From positions 1 through 56,044 of IMG/VR virus record IMGVR_UViG_3300011114_001021: a stretch of DNA of 56,044 bases. The stretch is one strand, 5' to 3'. The position numbers were made by a program, and so were the translations under genes. Position 1 is the first letter of the stretch, and each line of letters opens with the position of its first letter. The notes beneath the pieces are model-generated. The model did not search any database, was not told the origin of the DNA, and saw nothing but the letters and a program-made list of their open reading frames with translations. This document shows, piece after piece, positions 24,018-32,912 of the stretch. Source of the DNA: a virus.

Positions 24018-25535
24018 TTACGCGTACGTCGAAATCATTCGCACCAGTTCAGCCTCAGAGAGATTGGCACCACCGGCCGCATACATGTTCAGGCCACGTG
24101 ATAACTTTCTCAAATTGGCCGTCTGTTTCGATTTTCCCTGTTTAAGAACGCCGATGACCTTCAGGCGTTCTGACTTTGAAAGAGAGAGACCAGCTTGCAG
24201 AGGAACTTTGTCGCAGATCTTTTCCATGAATTCATAGACCTCTTCGTCGGTTGGATTGATGTCAATCATGTAGGCTCGAGTGCGAATCGCGCCATCCGGA
24301 TCGAGTTTGTCCATGTTCAGATTCGAGATGAAGATGACCTTGCCGGTGAATTCAAAGTAACGAGGAATCTGACCAGCATCTAGAATCTCTTCATCCGATT
24401 GCTCACTGTCCGGATCAACGACATTGGATCCACGTTTATTCCAGACCAGCTTGCGAACTTTCTTGGTGTCCGTTGCCGCCTTCAGAATGTTGCGTGCCTC
24501 CTGATCTTTCAATGCATCATCGGAATCGTCGAACAGAATCACGCCGTCTTTGTAACGAAAGAGGAGAGTATACAGACCGGCAGGTGAAGCTGTTCCAGTA
24601 TTTTTAAAATATCCATCGCCATCTTTAAGTCCAAGTTCGTGGAGCACTTCCTCGACCGTATGGGTCTTGCCGACGCCACCGCGACCGGCAACGAAGAGAG
24701 CATTCGAGGATCCAGAAATCGTCATCTTGATAAGATGTGTCAGATCATCGAGCTGCGTGGTAAAAGGAAGTCGTTCAATTAGCTTTTCCACCTTCTGATC
24801 AGTTGCATAACGATCCGGTGATCCGCGAGAAACGGATGCGCCGGTACATCCTAAGTTAGAGAGAATCTTCGATTTGGCAATGACTAGCTCGCGAAGATCT
24901 GAAACCTGACCAGACCAGACGAATCCTTGCCCTTTCTTGGTGATGTAGTTGGGAAACTCAATGACTAGAGCGTTGAAGATAAGCTCGCCGGTTTTACGAT
25001 ATTGATCGTAGACGGATCCAGGACCATACTTCTTGAATTTGTTATCCTTAATCATCGCGATGATGCCATCGTAGGCTTCTTCGGGATGAACAGACTCGAT
25101 GAGGATGGAAGCTCGGCAGAGATCCAAAGACTCATTGAGATCGATTTTTTTAGGAGGGGTGAGAAAGTGACCAGATTTCACATCACCCTGGAGCATGTCG
25201 AGAATCACTGGAAGAATTTGTACTAGGGATAGCTCAGCATCGAATTTGACGTGAAGCGGATTTCCATCTAGCCAAACATCGGCCGAAGTAACTCCACTCA
25301 GGCCAATTGAATTGGGCGATGACCAGTTGATGCGAACCGAACTATTATCAGAAGGAATGAAAAATCGAATGCCATATCCATGTCCAGACTCAGAATTAGT
25401 AAATTCCTCGGCTTCTGGAAAATTAAAAAGATCCTTGCCGAGTTTTCGATGGATATATGACTTAATTAAAATAGCCGCCTTATGAAGGCCAGCTGGCGAT
25501 ATTCCTTCAGCGAGGTATGATTTGAATGATTTCAT
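24018..25535 (-). CDS. AAA+ ATPase with capsid-targeting-like leader
   Basis: 505 aa. MKSFKSYLAE followed by GISPAG is a near-ideal T4-type head leader. The N-terminal 130 residues form an unknown domain, and residues 150-260 are helical. The ATPase has Walker A GRGGVGKT at 284-291, Walker B GVILFDDSDD at 331-340, a sensor-like KVIFISNLN and a candidate Arg finger in AIRTRAYMI. AAA+ proteins remodel DNA or protein. Why one should carry a packaging leader is not known. A late promoter is 21 bases upstream and a strong terminator lies downstream. Confidence 0.8.
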   Translation of the reverse strand: MKSFKSYLAEGISPAGLHKAAILIKSYIHRKLGKDLFNFPEAEEFTNSESGHGYGIRFFIPSDNSSVRINWSSPNSIGLSGVTSADVWLDGNPLHVKFDAELSLVQILPVILDMLQGDVKSGHFLTPPKKIDLNESLDLCRASILIESVHPEEAYDGIIAMIKDNKFKKYGPGSVYDQYRKTGELIFNALVIEFPNYITKKGQGFVWSGQVSDLRELVIAKSKILSNLGCTGASVSRGSPDRYATDQKVEKLIERLPFTTQLDDLTHLIKMTISGSSNALFVAGRGGVGKTHTVEEVLHELGLKDGDGYFKNTGTASPAGLYTLLFRYKDGVILFDDSDDALKDQEARNILKAATDTKKVRKLVWNKRGSNVVDPDSEQSDEEILDAGQIPRYFEFTGKVIFISNLNMDKLDPDGAIRTRAYMIDINPTDEEVYEFMEKICDKVPLQAGLSLSKSERLKVIGVLKQGKSKQTANLRKLSRGLNMYAAGGANLSEAELVRMISTYA

Positions 25536-25683
25536 GTGTGCTTACGGTGTTTATGGTATTTATACACCTCACCTGCTCACTTCTAATCCATTCTCGAGCT
25601 TCTTCGCGATCCTCTTCTGTCGTCTGCATGGCAATGAAAATATCATCTAGACTCATGTCTGTCACAACAATTTCAGTTTTCAT
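25507..25683 (-). CDS. Small acidic protein coupled to the helicase gene (58 aa)
   Basis: MKTEIVVTDMSLDDIFIAMQ, then TTEEDREEAREWIRSEQ. The ATG at 25683 overlaps the helicase stop as ATGA. Its 3' end overlaps the start of the AAA+ gene, and the late promoter for that gene lies inside it. Function unknown. Confidence 0.6.
   Translation of the reverse strand: MKTEIVVTDMSLDDIFIAMQTTEEDREEAREWIRSEQVRCINTINTVSTHEIIQIIPR
25557..25564 (-). promoter_or_regulatory. Late promoter TATAAATA for the AAA+ gene
   Basis: Exact consensus, 21 bases before the ATG at 25535, embedded in the 3' part of the 58-aa gene. Confidence 0.75.
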
Positions 25684-27083
25684 ACTCTGATATTTGAAAT
25701 TGATATGCTCTTCCGACCTTTATCCCATGGTTTAATTGAATTGGATTCAGATGGAGAATCGCTTTCACTTCCAGAATCGATCATCGTCTGAGCTGATGCA
25801 TTTACATCGTAGAGGCGCATTTTCGCCTTGTCAACGCCAACGATAAACCTTTTGTTGGTAGTCTTATTTGAATATCGATTCTTCAACTGTTTCACCATAT
25901 ATTGGCCAAGCTTTTCAAGTTGTTCCGTTTCATTGATCGAAATCATAAAATCGGCCGTTCCAGTCAAAGCAAATGAATCGGCGACGTCAACCATGTCAGG
26001 ATCCGATGACTTCATTCCCCCTCGATTTACCTGTGTTGCCGTCCAGATTGGAACATTGAATTCAATTGCCAATCCGCGCAACTCTTCGGAAATAGCTTTG
26101 ACGAACGAATTAGTATTGACAGACCCCGAAAGACCTTTGATGCGAGCCGATGAGCAGATTCCAATGTAGTCGACAAAGATGATATCTGGAATAAAATTCT
26201 TCTTCATCTTGAGCTCGTTGAGGAGTGCTCGAAAATGACCAGAGTGACCGGCCGCTGTTGGATATTCTTTGATGATCAGCTTCCCCTGTGTTTTAGCGGA
26301 AATTTTCTTTATCTTTGAATCGAAGATGTCGCGAGGAAGAGATTCAATTTGATCGAGATTGACGTCAAAAAGGTTAGCATCGATGCGTTCAGCAATCCTT
26401 TCCTCTGACATTTCGAGGGTAATGTAGAGAACATTCTTTCCCTGCGAAAGGTATGAAGAAGCCAGATGACAAAGCACCAGAGATTTTCCAACATTCACAC
26501 CGGCCATGATGATGTTCAATGTTTTCTTGGGAACACCGCCACGCGTAATTGAGTTGAGCATGTTAATATCAAAGGGGAATCGCGATTCCTTCTTATGATA
26601 ATATTCATATCGAGAAGTTGCATCTGAGATATAATCATGACCTACCGACGTATCAAATGTAACAGACAGAGCCTTTTGTAAAATATCGGGAATCGATCCG
26701 GGTGCAACATCTTTACGCTTCCCATCGATAATAGCAATCGATTCCATGACGGCCAAGAATACTGACCGCTCTTGACAGAACTTTTCTGTTCGATTTAAAA
26801 GCCATTCACGATCGACCTTTTCATACTCAACAAGGCCTCCAATAATTTCTCCAGCTCGATTCTGTGATTCTATAGAACCTTTACCTCCTCCTTGAAGTTC
26901 AATTACTAGAGCCGATGGAGTTGGAAGCCTATTGTATTTAAGAATGAAATCGAGGATAAGTTCATAGACAATTCTTTCTCCACCTTCAAAATATTCAGCC
27001 TTAACGTGGGGCATCGCCTTTCGGCAATATTCCTCATCGTGGAGAAATGATTGAAGTATTATTTTCTGTAAGTTGGCTTCCAT
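25680..27083 (-). CDS. 41: Replicative DNA helicase, DnaB/T4 gp41 family
   Basis: 467 aa, matching gp41 (about 475). The helical N-domain (1-160) is followed by the RecA-like core: Walker A IMAGVNVGKS at 192-201, LYITLEMSEERIAERI (H1a), Walker B DIIFVDYIGI, and IWTATQVNRGG (H3). It unwinds DNA at the fork with the primase. The C-terminal 35 residues are a Ser-rich tail. It overlaps the upstream 27034-27375 gene by 50 bases. Confidence 0.92.
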   Translation of the reverse strand: MEANLQKIILQSFLHDEEYCRKAMPHVKAEYFEGGERIVYELILDFILKYNRLPTPSALVIELQGGGKGSIESQNRAGEIIGGLVEYEKVDREWLLNRTEKFCQERSVFLAVMESIAIIDGKRKDVAPGSIPDILQKALSVTFDTSVGHDYISDATSRYEYYHKKESRFPFDINMLNSITRGGVPKKTLNIIMAGVNVGKSLVLCHLASSYLSQGKNVLYITLEMSEERIAERIDANLFDVNLDQIESLPRDIFDSKIKKISAKTQGKLIIKEYPTAAGHSGHFRALLNELKMKKNFIPDIIFVDYIGICSSARIKGLSGSVNTNSFVKAISEELRGLAIEFNVPIWTATQVNRGGMKSSDPDMVDVADSFALTGTADFMISINETEQLEKLGQYMVKQLKNRYSNKTTNKRFIVGVDKAKMRLYDVNASAQTMIDSGSESDSPSESNSIKPWDKGRKSISISNIRV

Positions 27084-27375
27084 TTAAATTTCCAATTTTA
27101 TATTCTATAGAATCAGTTAGAATCGAAGTTAGCACATCACCGACATATCGATGGAATTTCAAATCATCTTGAAATTTTCGATTGTGCAATATTGTAAAGT
27201 GATATGAAAGTTTAATCGAATCGATTTGAGTTTCCTCACAGATGCCGACCCGATCATATTGATAGACTGTTCCTTTATACGGACCACTCAAGAGAACGAT
27301 CATTCCACATTGATCGTGCAGGGTGTTAAATACGCCGATGCGATAGTCGATGTCTTTAATCGGCTTCTGCAGCAT
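27034..27375 (-). CDS. Conserved protein between uvsX and helicase (113 aa)
   Basis: Start at the ATG at 27375 (MLQKPIKDIDYRIGVFNTLH); it overlaps the uvsX end by 20 bases. A small beta domain (LLSGPYKGTVYQYDRVGICE) is followed by a helical half. A gene of this kind is common between uvsX and gene 41 in T4-like cyanophages; its function is unknown. Confidence 0.7.
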   Translation of the reverse strand: MLQKPIKDIDYRIGVFNTLHDQCGMIVLLSGPYKGTVYQYDRVGICEETQIDSIKLSYHFTILHNRKFQDDLKFHRYVGDVLTSILTDSIEYKIGNLNGSQLTENNTSIISPR

Positions 27376-28447
27376 CCCCATCATTCGCAGAATTTGAAGG
27401 AGAGGCGAGCATTTCCGTATTGCCCAGAGAAAAGGTCGATTCAACATATTTTTTGAAGTCAGTATTATTAAAGATGACATCCCAGAAACTCTTATCGAAG
27501 GTTTGTTCTTCGCGAGTGCTTTTGGAAAGTTCTTTTTTTGTCGATGGATTGTAAGCTACATACCATCCATTCTTTGGCTTGATGACAAATCCACCGGCTA
27601 TAGCTACATCAAGGAGACCTGAATAGCGCTGAATGCCTTTGTCGAATCCAACCGTGATCATGATCTTAGATTTTTCCTTGACGAAGCGGGACTTTTCAAC
27701 ATTGATGACAAAGCGATATCCATGGAGACCCTCGTCATCTTTATCCTGCTGACGACCAAGAATCCAAATATTGTCCGCCGAATATGTTATGCCGGTGCCA
27801 CCTGACACGATCGTCTTCGAATACATTTCCTGTGTCTCATAGGTATGAGCAATTGATATCATTGAAATGTCCTTGAGCTTTAGAATCGGCGTGACCATTC
27901 GAAAGAGACCCTTCAGAGCTTTGGCTCGAGTCATGTCGGCTACAGACTTTTCATTGATCGCATCTTCAACCTCTTTCTTCGAAGCCAGATTACCAATGGA
28001 ATCAATCATGATAATTACCTTGTCTCCTCGATTCAAAGTATTCAATTGAGAAACCAAATCAAATTTAAGTTCTTCAATGTTAGTGATAGGCGAATGAAAG
28101 ACACGCGCCTCATCGATGCCAAAGGATTTGAAGTATGATTTCGGAGAACCAAATTCAGAATCGTAGAAAAGACAAACCGATTCCGGATATTTTTTCAAAT
28201 ATGCTGCGACCATTAGAAGACCAAATGAACTTTTGAAATGCTTTGATGGGCCAGCTAAAACTGTAGAACCGGAAGTAATGCCACCATCAATCAAGCCAGA
28301 AAGCGCTACATTGATCATGGGAACTTCGGTCGATACCATTTCATTTTCAAATAGATTGGAAGCTTCAAGAGTTGTAGAGAGAGCCAATTTTGAAGCCGCC
28401 CGAATTCTAGAGAGGAGTGGATTTTGCAGTGTTTTATCTTTAGGCAT
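27356..28447 (-). CDS. uvsX: UvsX, RecA-like recombinase
   Basis: 363 aa. Walker A GPSKHFKSS at 66-74 and Walker B VIIMIDSIG, with a loop region SGGTGITYSADNIWILGRQ. The divergent Walker A with His-Phe is typical of T4 UvsX. It drives strand exchange and recombination-dependent replication. An early promoter (28454-28481) places transcription start at the ATG itself. Confidence 0.92.
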   Translation of the reverse strand: MPKDKTLQNPLLSRIRAASKLALSTTLEASNLFENEMVSTEVPMINVALSGLIDGGITSGSTVLAGPSKHFKSSFGLLMVAAYLKKYPESVCLFYDSEFGSPKSYFKSFGIDEARVFHSPITNIEELKFDLVSQLNTLNRGDKVIIMIDSIGNLASKKEVEDAINEKSVADMTRAKALKGLFRMVTPILKLKDISMISIAHTYETQEMYSKTIVSGGTGITYSADNIWILGRQQDKDDEGLHGYRFVINVEKSRFVKEKSKIMITVGFDKGIQRYSGLLDVAIAGGFVIKPKNGWYVAYNPSTKKELSKSTREEQTFDKSFWDVIFNNTDFKKYVESTFSLGNTEMLASPSNSANDGDAAEAD

Positions 28448-28453
28448 AGAATC

Positions 28454-28481
28454 AATATATCATAGGTTTGTCATAAGTAAA
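28454..28481 (-). promoter_or_regulatory. Early promoter for uvsX, leaderless
   Basis: -35 TTTACT (28481-28476), 16-base spacer, -10 TATATT (28459-28454). With standard spacing, +1 falls on the A of the uvsX ATG at 28447. Confidence 0.75.
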
Positions 28482-28488
28482 CAACCAA

Positions 28489-29691
28489 TTAAAAAAATGT
28501 TTCCAATGAAGAAGCTTGTCCAGAATCAATGCTTCTTCTAACATTATCTTGAATGAGGAAATCACCAGGGTAATTATCAAGTGGAAGCTTATTTTCTAGA
28601 AACGCCTTTACCATTCGAGCCGCATGTTCAGCCGTTGTAACTGGAACATTCTGGCAGATGTGATTGAAATTCCTCTTGGCATTATGAACCTGAAAGTCTA
28701 GGGGCATTTTCATGATCGAAAGACATTCACGAACCGTGAGGAATCGATCTTCTCGATGATGGGTAAGCATCGTTGGCATGTGACCGACAAAGGCTCCGAT
28801 GATATCACATGGCACCTCAATTTGCTTTCGCATGATGTTTCCGCCCAATCCTAATTTCAAGTGAATATCAGAACATCTTTTGGCGAGTTTGGGAAAGCCA
28901 TGGGCGTCCATCCATTTTCCAACTCGAAGATAGTCATGACCGGATGCGGCTTCGATTACTCGAAGAACATTGGCCGTCCGCGTTAGCGAAGAAGCAAATT
29001 TAGCATGCGACATGCCTCCATGAATTTCTTCGAGCACGTAACGGTAATAAGGATTGTCTGAAGGTGTTTTTTCATTGAGTGTAATGACCGACATTGGATC
29101 GGCATGATGTGCCAATTTGGCGCCATCGATAGTCTCTTCGATCCGTTCATGGCAACCAGGATTGCAAGATTCCAACGTTGGAATTTTATCTCCTTGCCAA
29201 AAGAAGTAGAAAGTTCGTTCACGAACCTGTGAAAGTCCATGGGTTAAAGATCTGGTTTTGAAGATTGAAAAGGCATAACCATTCTCTCGTCCGATCCGCC
29301 GCAGACGCTCCACAACGGGTTCTCCGAGCTTGGATGCCAGCCGTGGCGCATTCTCGCCATACATTACTCGTGGCTTCATGGAAGAGAGGACGTATTCCGC
29401 GGAACGGAACATCCATTCATTCATCGGAGAATTGCCCGCGGCGGATTGAGATAGTGCCGAAAGACCTGCGCACGGGCAAGTTGTCGAAACAACATCGACT
29501 GCATGAGGATGTTTACCACCTTCATCTAGCAAAATATAGGGTACCAGATTGTCATAGTAGTTTACCAGATGATAATCATGGGCTTTGAATGGCGAATATG
29601 ACAGAAGATAGTCTGGCGGCGTGTCGAATATATTTTGAGCGGCGAGTGTCATTCCGCCGATAAGAGGAACGATTGAGGCGTGTTTAATCAT
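28489..29691 (-). CDS. C5-cytosine methyltransferase family protein
   Basis: 400 aa. Motif IV TTCPCAGLS with catalytic Cys74, motif VI YGENAPRL (113-116 ENAP), motif VIII QVRERTFYFFW, and motif IX/X region RFLTVRECLSIMKMP are visible. Motif I (PLIGGMTLAAQ) is degenerate. It should attack C6 of cytosine in DNA and methylate C5. In a phage that also encodes dCMP hydroxymethylase it may instead act as a variant base modifier, which is inference. Four-base overlap with the SGNH-like gene. Confidence 0.85.
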   Translation of the reverse strand: MIKHASIVPLIGGMTLAAQNIFDTPPDYLLSYSPFKAHDYHLVNYYDNLVPYILLDEGGKHPHAVDVVSTTCPCAGLSALSQSAAGNSPMNEWMFRSAEYVLSSMKPRVMYGENAPRLASKLGEPVVERLRRIGRENGYAFSIFKTRSLTHGLSQVRERTFYFFWQGDKIPTLESCNPGCHERIEETIDGAKLAHHADPMSVITLNEKTPSDNPYYRYVLEEIHGGMSHAKFASSLTRTANVLRVIEAASGHDYLRVGKWMDAHGFPKLAKRCSDIHLKLGLGGNIMRKQIEVPCDIIGAFVGHMPTMLTHHREDRFLTVRECLSIMKMPLDFQVHNAKRNFNHICQNVPVTTAEHAARMVKAFLENKLPLDNYPGDFLIQDNVRRSIDSGQASSLETFF

Positions 29692-30806
29692 ATAAAAAAT
29701 TCATCGAGGCCACCAGATATTTGAGTGGCTACTTCTAATTTATCCGATCTTTTTCTATCGGGGACCGGAAAATCTTGGGTGCCATTCCAATAAGGATAGA
29801 ACTCCCTGGAGAGGTGGATAGAATGAGGTTTCTCCATGAACTTAAAATCGAGCTCGCCCTTTCCATTCAAGAGATAGTCCGTCCAACGAATAAATTTAAT
29901 TCCACGCTCCTTCGAAAGCGCTTCTACATCCCGATTGAAAGTTCTACGAATAGCATCTCTCTCGTGCCATGAACCCCAGAATGGTTTGCCTTTGTAATAA
30001 CCAGTCTTTGGAAGCTTGCGCGATTCGTTTTCAAGCGGAAGCAATTCATAGATAGCCGTGTCTTTGATGGGTAACGCATCAACGGCCTGAACATATCGCT
30101 TGGCTAAAGTCGCGGCGTTTTCAAAGGCATCACCTTCCAATTGACAGAGATGATGACGTACGTCAATATTGCCAAAGTAGAATTCCGCGGAAGTTACTCT
30201 GTCGAAGGAGGTAAACTCTTCGATGAATGTATTAAGCCCCGTTGTCAATGCGCCATTCAGAGTCTTAAATGGAATGGAATTTACAGTCCATCCTGGGCGA
30301 TGCATGCAAATCGAATGGGAGTCTCCAATGACAATCCTATCCGTGATGTGTGGAAATCGAATCTTGGTACTTTCTCGGCGCATGCGCTCGAGATTTTTAA
30401 TGTCGACGTCGAGCCATTCGGCCTGAATCTCCTTCTTATTACTCGTCGCATTCTGAATGCGTTCTTCAATCATCTCATCGATCTTAGGAAAATCTATGCC
30501 TAAAGAATACACCTTGCCTTTAAATTTAGAAAAGTTTCGTATGTTCCAAGCATAGGGAAATGATTGAACACCTCCAAAGAGATTTAATGTTCCAGCCCAA
30601 TCTGAACCCCAATACACATATAGTACATCATATTCATTGTGATCTTGATGTGCCGTGCCCGCCCAATTGATATCGACGACGTCGTACTTTCCAGTCTGCC
30701 GAATCTGATCCGCATAGATGATGCCTTGGGCGGATCGATGGGATGCCAGACGAGGAACTATGGGGATGAAGGGTGCGACTACCAAAGCCTTAGATTTCTT
30801 ATTCAT
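29688..30806 (-). CDS. SGNH-hydrolase-like protein
   Basis: 372 aa. The N-terminus KALVVAPFIPIVPRLASHRS is followed at about residue 158 by RIVIGDSHSICMHRPGW, the GDS(H) block with nucleophile Ser. Near the C-terminus KPHSIHLS could provide the catalytic His. The order fits an SGNH/GDSL-like esterase fold. The substrate is unknown. Its location in the modification island suggests an acyl or sugar group on DNA bases, but capsule deacetylation is equally possible. Confidence 0.65.
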   Translation of the reverse strand: MNKKSKALVVAPFIPIVPRLASHRSAQGIIYADQIRQTGKYDVVDINWAGTAHQDHNEYDVLYVYWGSDWAGTLNLFGGVQSFPYAWNIRNFSKFKGKVYSLGIDFPKIDEMIEERIQNATSNKKEIQAEWLDVDIKNLERMRRESTKIRFPHITDRIVIGDSHSICMHRPGWTVNSIPFKTLNGALTTGLNTFIEEFTSFDRVTSAEFYFGNIDVRHHLCQLEGDAFENAATLAKRYVQAVDALPIKDTAIYELLPLENESRKLPKTGYYKGKPFWGSWHERDAIRRTFNRDVEALSKERGIKFIRWTDYLLNGKGELDFKFMEKPHSIHLSREFYPYWNGTQDFPVPDRKRSDKLEVATQISGGLDEFFI

Positions 30807-31121
30807 TCAATAACCTATTCCAAAGCCATCGCCAGAGCAAAAGTCACAATGGCCATTGCCATAGCCATAGCCATCGCCATGGCCATCGCCATCACCGGAG
30901 CCATCGCCAAAGCCATCGCCATAGCCATCGCCATCACCTGAGCCATCGCCAAAGCCATCGCCATAGCCATAGCCATAGCCCGAGCCATAGCCCGAGCCAT
31001 AGCCATAACAATAGCCATCGCCATTGCCATAGCCATCGCCATGCGAGTTCTGAGAATTTTCAAAGTTGACGGGGATTCTAGTTGGGCGAAAGACTCTAAA
31101 TTTTATTTCGCTATGCATCAT
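30807..31121 (-). CDS. Gly-repeat protein with EDSQNSH-type module
   Basis: 104 aa. The first 21 residues (MMHSEIKFRVFRPTRIPVNF) precede ENSQNSHGDGYGNGDGY and a long GYG/GDG/GSG repeat to the end. The DNA is a GCCATA/GCCATC hexamer array (about 30,850-31,042). It is packed without gap against its neighbours. Function unknown; a flexible adhesive or spacer protein is conceivable. Confidence 0.6.
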   Translation of the reverse strand: MMHSEIKFRVFRPTRIPVNFENSQNSHGDGYGNGDGYCYGYGSGYGSGYGYGYGDGFGDGSGDGDGYGDGFGDGSGDGDGHGDGYGYGNGHCDFCSGDGFGIGY

Positions 31122-31122
31122 T

Positions 31123-31782
31123 TTAAGTTATCTTAAGTTTATACGGTTTTGAAATAATCACGGCCATAAAATCTTCGGAAATTCTAGATGTTGAACCGCG
31201 AATCGGCACTAGATTGATATACTGATCAACATATTTCCACATTTTTTCATACTCTTTTTTCGTCACAAAGCCCTTAAGCTTCTTACGATGTTTTGGAGCA
31301 ATGGGAATCTGAAATTCGTGCCGCAACCGTTTGCCGCCGTCATCATAAAATGCGGGAATATTTGCCGCATTATCAGATAGTGCTCCATCATACGCATTAG
31401 TGAAATGTTCCATGATTGGATTATCATCGATCGCGACATGCAATTGAATTTCTTTTCTTATTTGAAAAGCTTCATTAAATTTTGCCACCTCCGGATGATG
31501 GATTCCCATCGATCGGTTATCGATTTTGTCTCTGAGATATTTTTCAATCTCATTGCGATCATCATATGTCAGTATGGCAAATTTAGGATTGTGCTCAAGA
31601 CAGTAGCCAAACTGATTGATTCCCAAACGCGAATAGCACTCGAGTGCATTCTGAATCGTTTGTAATCCTTCTTTGCTAATTTTAATGTTAAACATTTTCA
31701 TAATTCGATATCCTTGCCCGGTGCCATAGCCATTGCCATCGCTATGCGAGTTCTGAGAATCTTCTTCTAAAAGCTTAAGCAT
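31123..31782 (-). CDS. Unknown protein with short EDSQNSH-Gly module at its start
   Basis: 219 aa. Residues 7-25 (EDSQNSHSDGNGYGTGQGY) repeat the module of 1-208 and 30807-31121. A second ATG at 31701 (MKMFNIKISKEGLQTIQNAL) would give the protein without the module and may be the ancestral start. The globular part has no known motif (KFNEAFQIRKEIQLHVAIDD). Confidence 0.6.
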   Translation of the reverse strand: MLKLLEEDSQNSHSDGNGYGTGQGYRIMKMFNIKISKEGLQTIQNALECYSRLGINQFGYCLEHNPKFAILTYDDRNEIEKYLRDKIDNRSMGIHHPEVAKFNEAFQIRKEIQLHVAIDDNPIMEHFTNAYDGALSDNAANIPAFYDDGGKRLRHEFQIPIAPKHRKKLKGFVTKKEYEKMWKYVDQYINLVPIRGSTSRISEDFMAVIISKPYKLKIT

Positions 31783-31804
31783 AATGATATACTATACCCA
31801 TTTT

Positions 31805-32842
31805 TCAGGAAGTAAAATCTAATTCTGCACGATTGTAATTTTTATTCCAAAGATGCCGAGTCGTATGCCCATTCAATATGACTTTACCTTCAGGATGCTT
31901 GGCCAGATTAAAACAGTCGGGGAAGATCCAGTTGTAGGGGATGTGCCTGGTCGGCCGTTTTGTGCCGTGGGTGATCGCAATATGCTTAAAATTCATGCAT
32001 AATTTATCCTCTACATTGAGGAATCGCTGCCTCTGCATTGGATTGTCCGTGTGATTGCAGAAGTAATTCATCCACCTGAGCCAGTCAACGCACATTCGAT
32101 TCTTCGGAACGAATTCTCCATCCGCGTCGATTTCATACTTGCACTTGCCGTTATATTGTACACCGGTGTATTGAAGCATGCCATCGAAAAAACCTGTGCC
32201 TCCAAATAACACTGATTCCGGATCTACGAGGTACGGGCATGACATGGCCAAGTAACGCGCGGCGTTTTTGCATGGATAGAGAGGAGAACGAAATCTTTGT
32301 TCAGATTTGAAATATGCTTCAAGAATCTTGGCAAATCCCATCATCGAGTATCGTTTTCCATTCGTCAAGTGCCCCTTAAGCGCTCGCGCGGCCTGAAGCG
32401 GCCCACTCAGAAGCCATTCTTTAACGTCGGTTCCTTTTGGATAGTAAATTTGAAAGAGATCTGATCGAGCATGGCGATTTGTTTTAAAATGCTCTCGCGT
32501 AGCATCAGCACCTTTGTCCATGAGATGCATCAACGTCCCCCAATGTTCATTGGTAAATGAAAAAACAAGGGCGTAATACAACCTCTCTTCCGCATCCGTA
32601 ATCATCGACATCAAGTCAATGAAGGGATGTTCATCCCAATGAAGGCGATGGGAGAAGATCTGGAATTCATCATGAAGCAACGTATCTTCGCGCAGATCAA
32701 ATTTACCACAGAATTCAAAGAACTTCGCTTCGCGTTCATCCTGCGTCCAAGCATGCATCCACGAAAGAACCGGTTTCTTGTTGACGATTTGAATGGTTCG
32801 ATCTGTATTTGGATATTCAATATTGTTGTTCGAAGAGCTCAT
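31805..32842 (-). CDS. Unknown helical protein of the modification island (345 aa)
   Basis: Start at the ATG at 32842. Mostly alpha-helical with blocks ERLYYALVFSFTNEHWGTLM, GPLQAARALKGHL and RFRSPLYPCKNAARYLAMSC. The style recalls the large helical enzymes (glutamyl/putrescinyl-thymine pyrophosphorylase and DNA base transferase groups) of hypermodified phages, but no diagnostic motif is certain. An unrelated HNH gene on the other strand lies directly upstream. Confidence 0.6.
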   Translation of the reverse strand: MSSSNNNIEYPNTDRTIQIVNKKPVLSWMHAWTQDEREAKFFEFCGKFDLREDTLLHDEFQIFSHRLHWDEHPFIDLMSMITDAEERLYYALVFSFTNEHWGTLMHLMDKGADATREHFKTNRHARSDLFQIYYPKGTDVKEWLLSGPLQAARALKGHLTNGKRYSMMGFAKILEAYFKSEQRFRSPLYPCKNAARYLAMSCPYLVDPESVLFGGTGFFDGMLQYTGVQYNGKCKYEIDADGEFVPKNRMCVDWLRWMNYFCNHTDNPMQRQRFLNVEDKLCMNFKHIAITHGTKRPTRHIPYNWIFPDCFNLAKHPEGKVILNGHTTRHLWNKNYNRAELDFTS

Positions 32843-32845
32843 AAT

Positions 32846-32853
32846 TATAAATA
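32846..32853 (+). promoter_or_regulatory. Late promoter TATAAATA for the HNH gene
   Basis: Exact consensus on the plus strand, 59 bases before the HNH ATG at 32913. It is the only plus-strand TATAAATA found near a plus-strand gene. Confidence 0.7.
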
Positions 32854-32912
32854 GAAATGCTGATCGCGGTACGTCAATACCCACCAGCTCTACAATAACC
32901 AATTAAGCTATT

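Noticed and set aside
29688-30806. Assignment of the SGNH-like protein as a DNA-base acyl-transferase
   Set aside because: Only the GDSH block and a late His support the fold; location alone is not enough to assign a reaction.
30639-30941. Plus- and minus-strand MAMAIAIAMA-type frames over the hexamer repeats
   Set aside because: Any frame through the GCCATA/GCCATC array is open; only the Gly-repeat frame is continuous with a sensible N-terminus and neighbouring gene overlaps.
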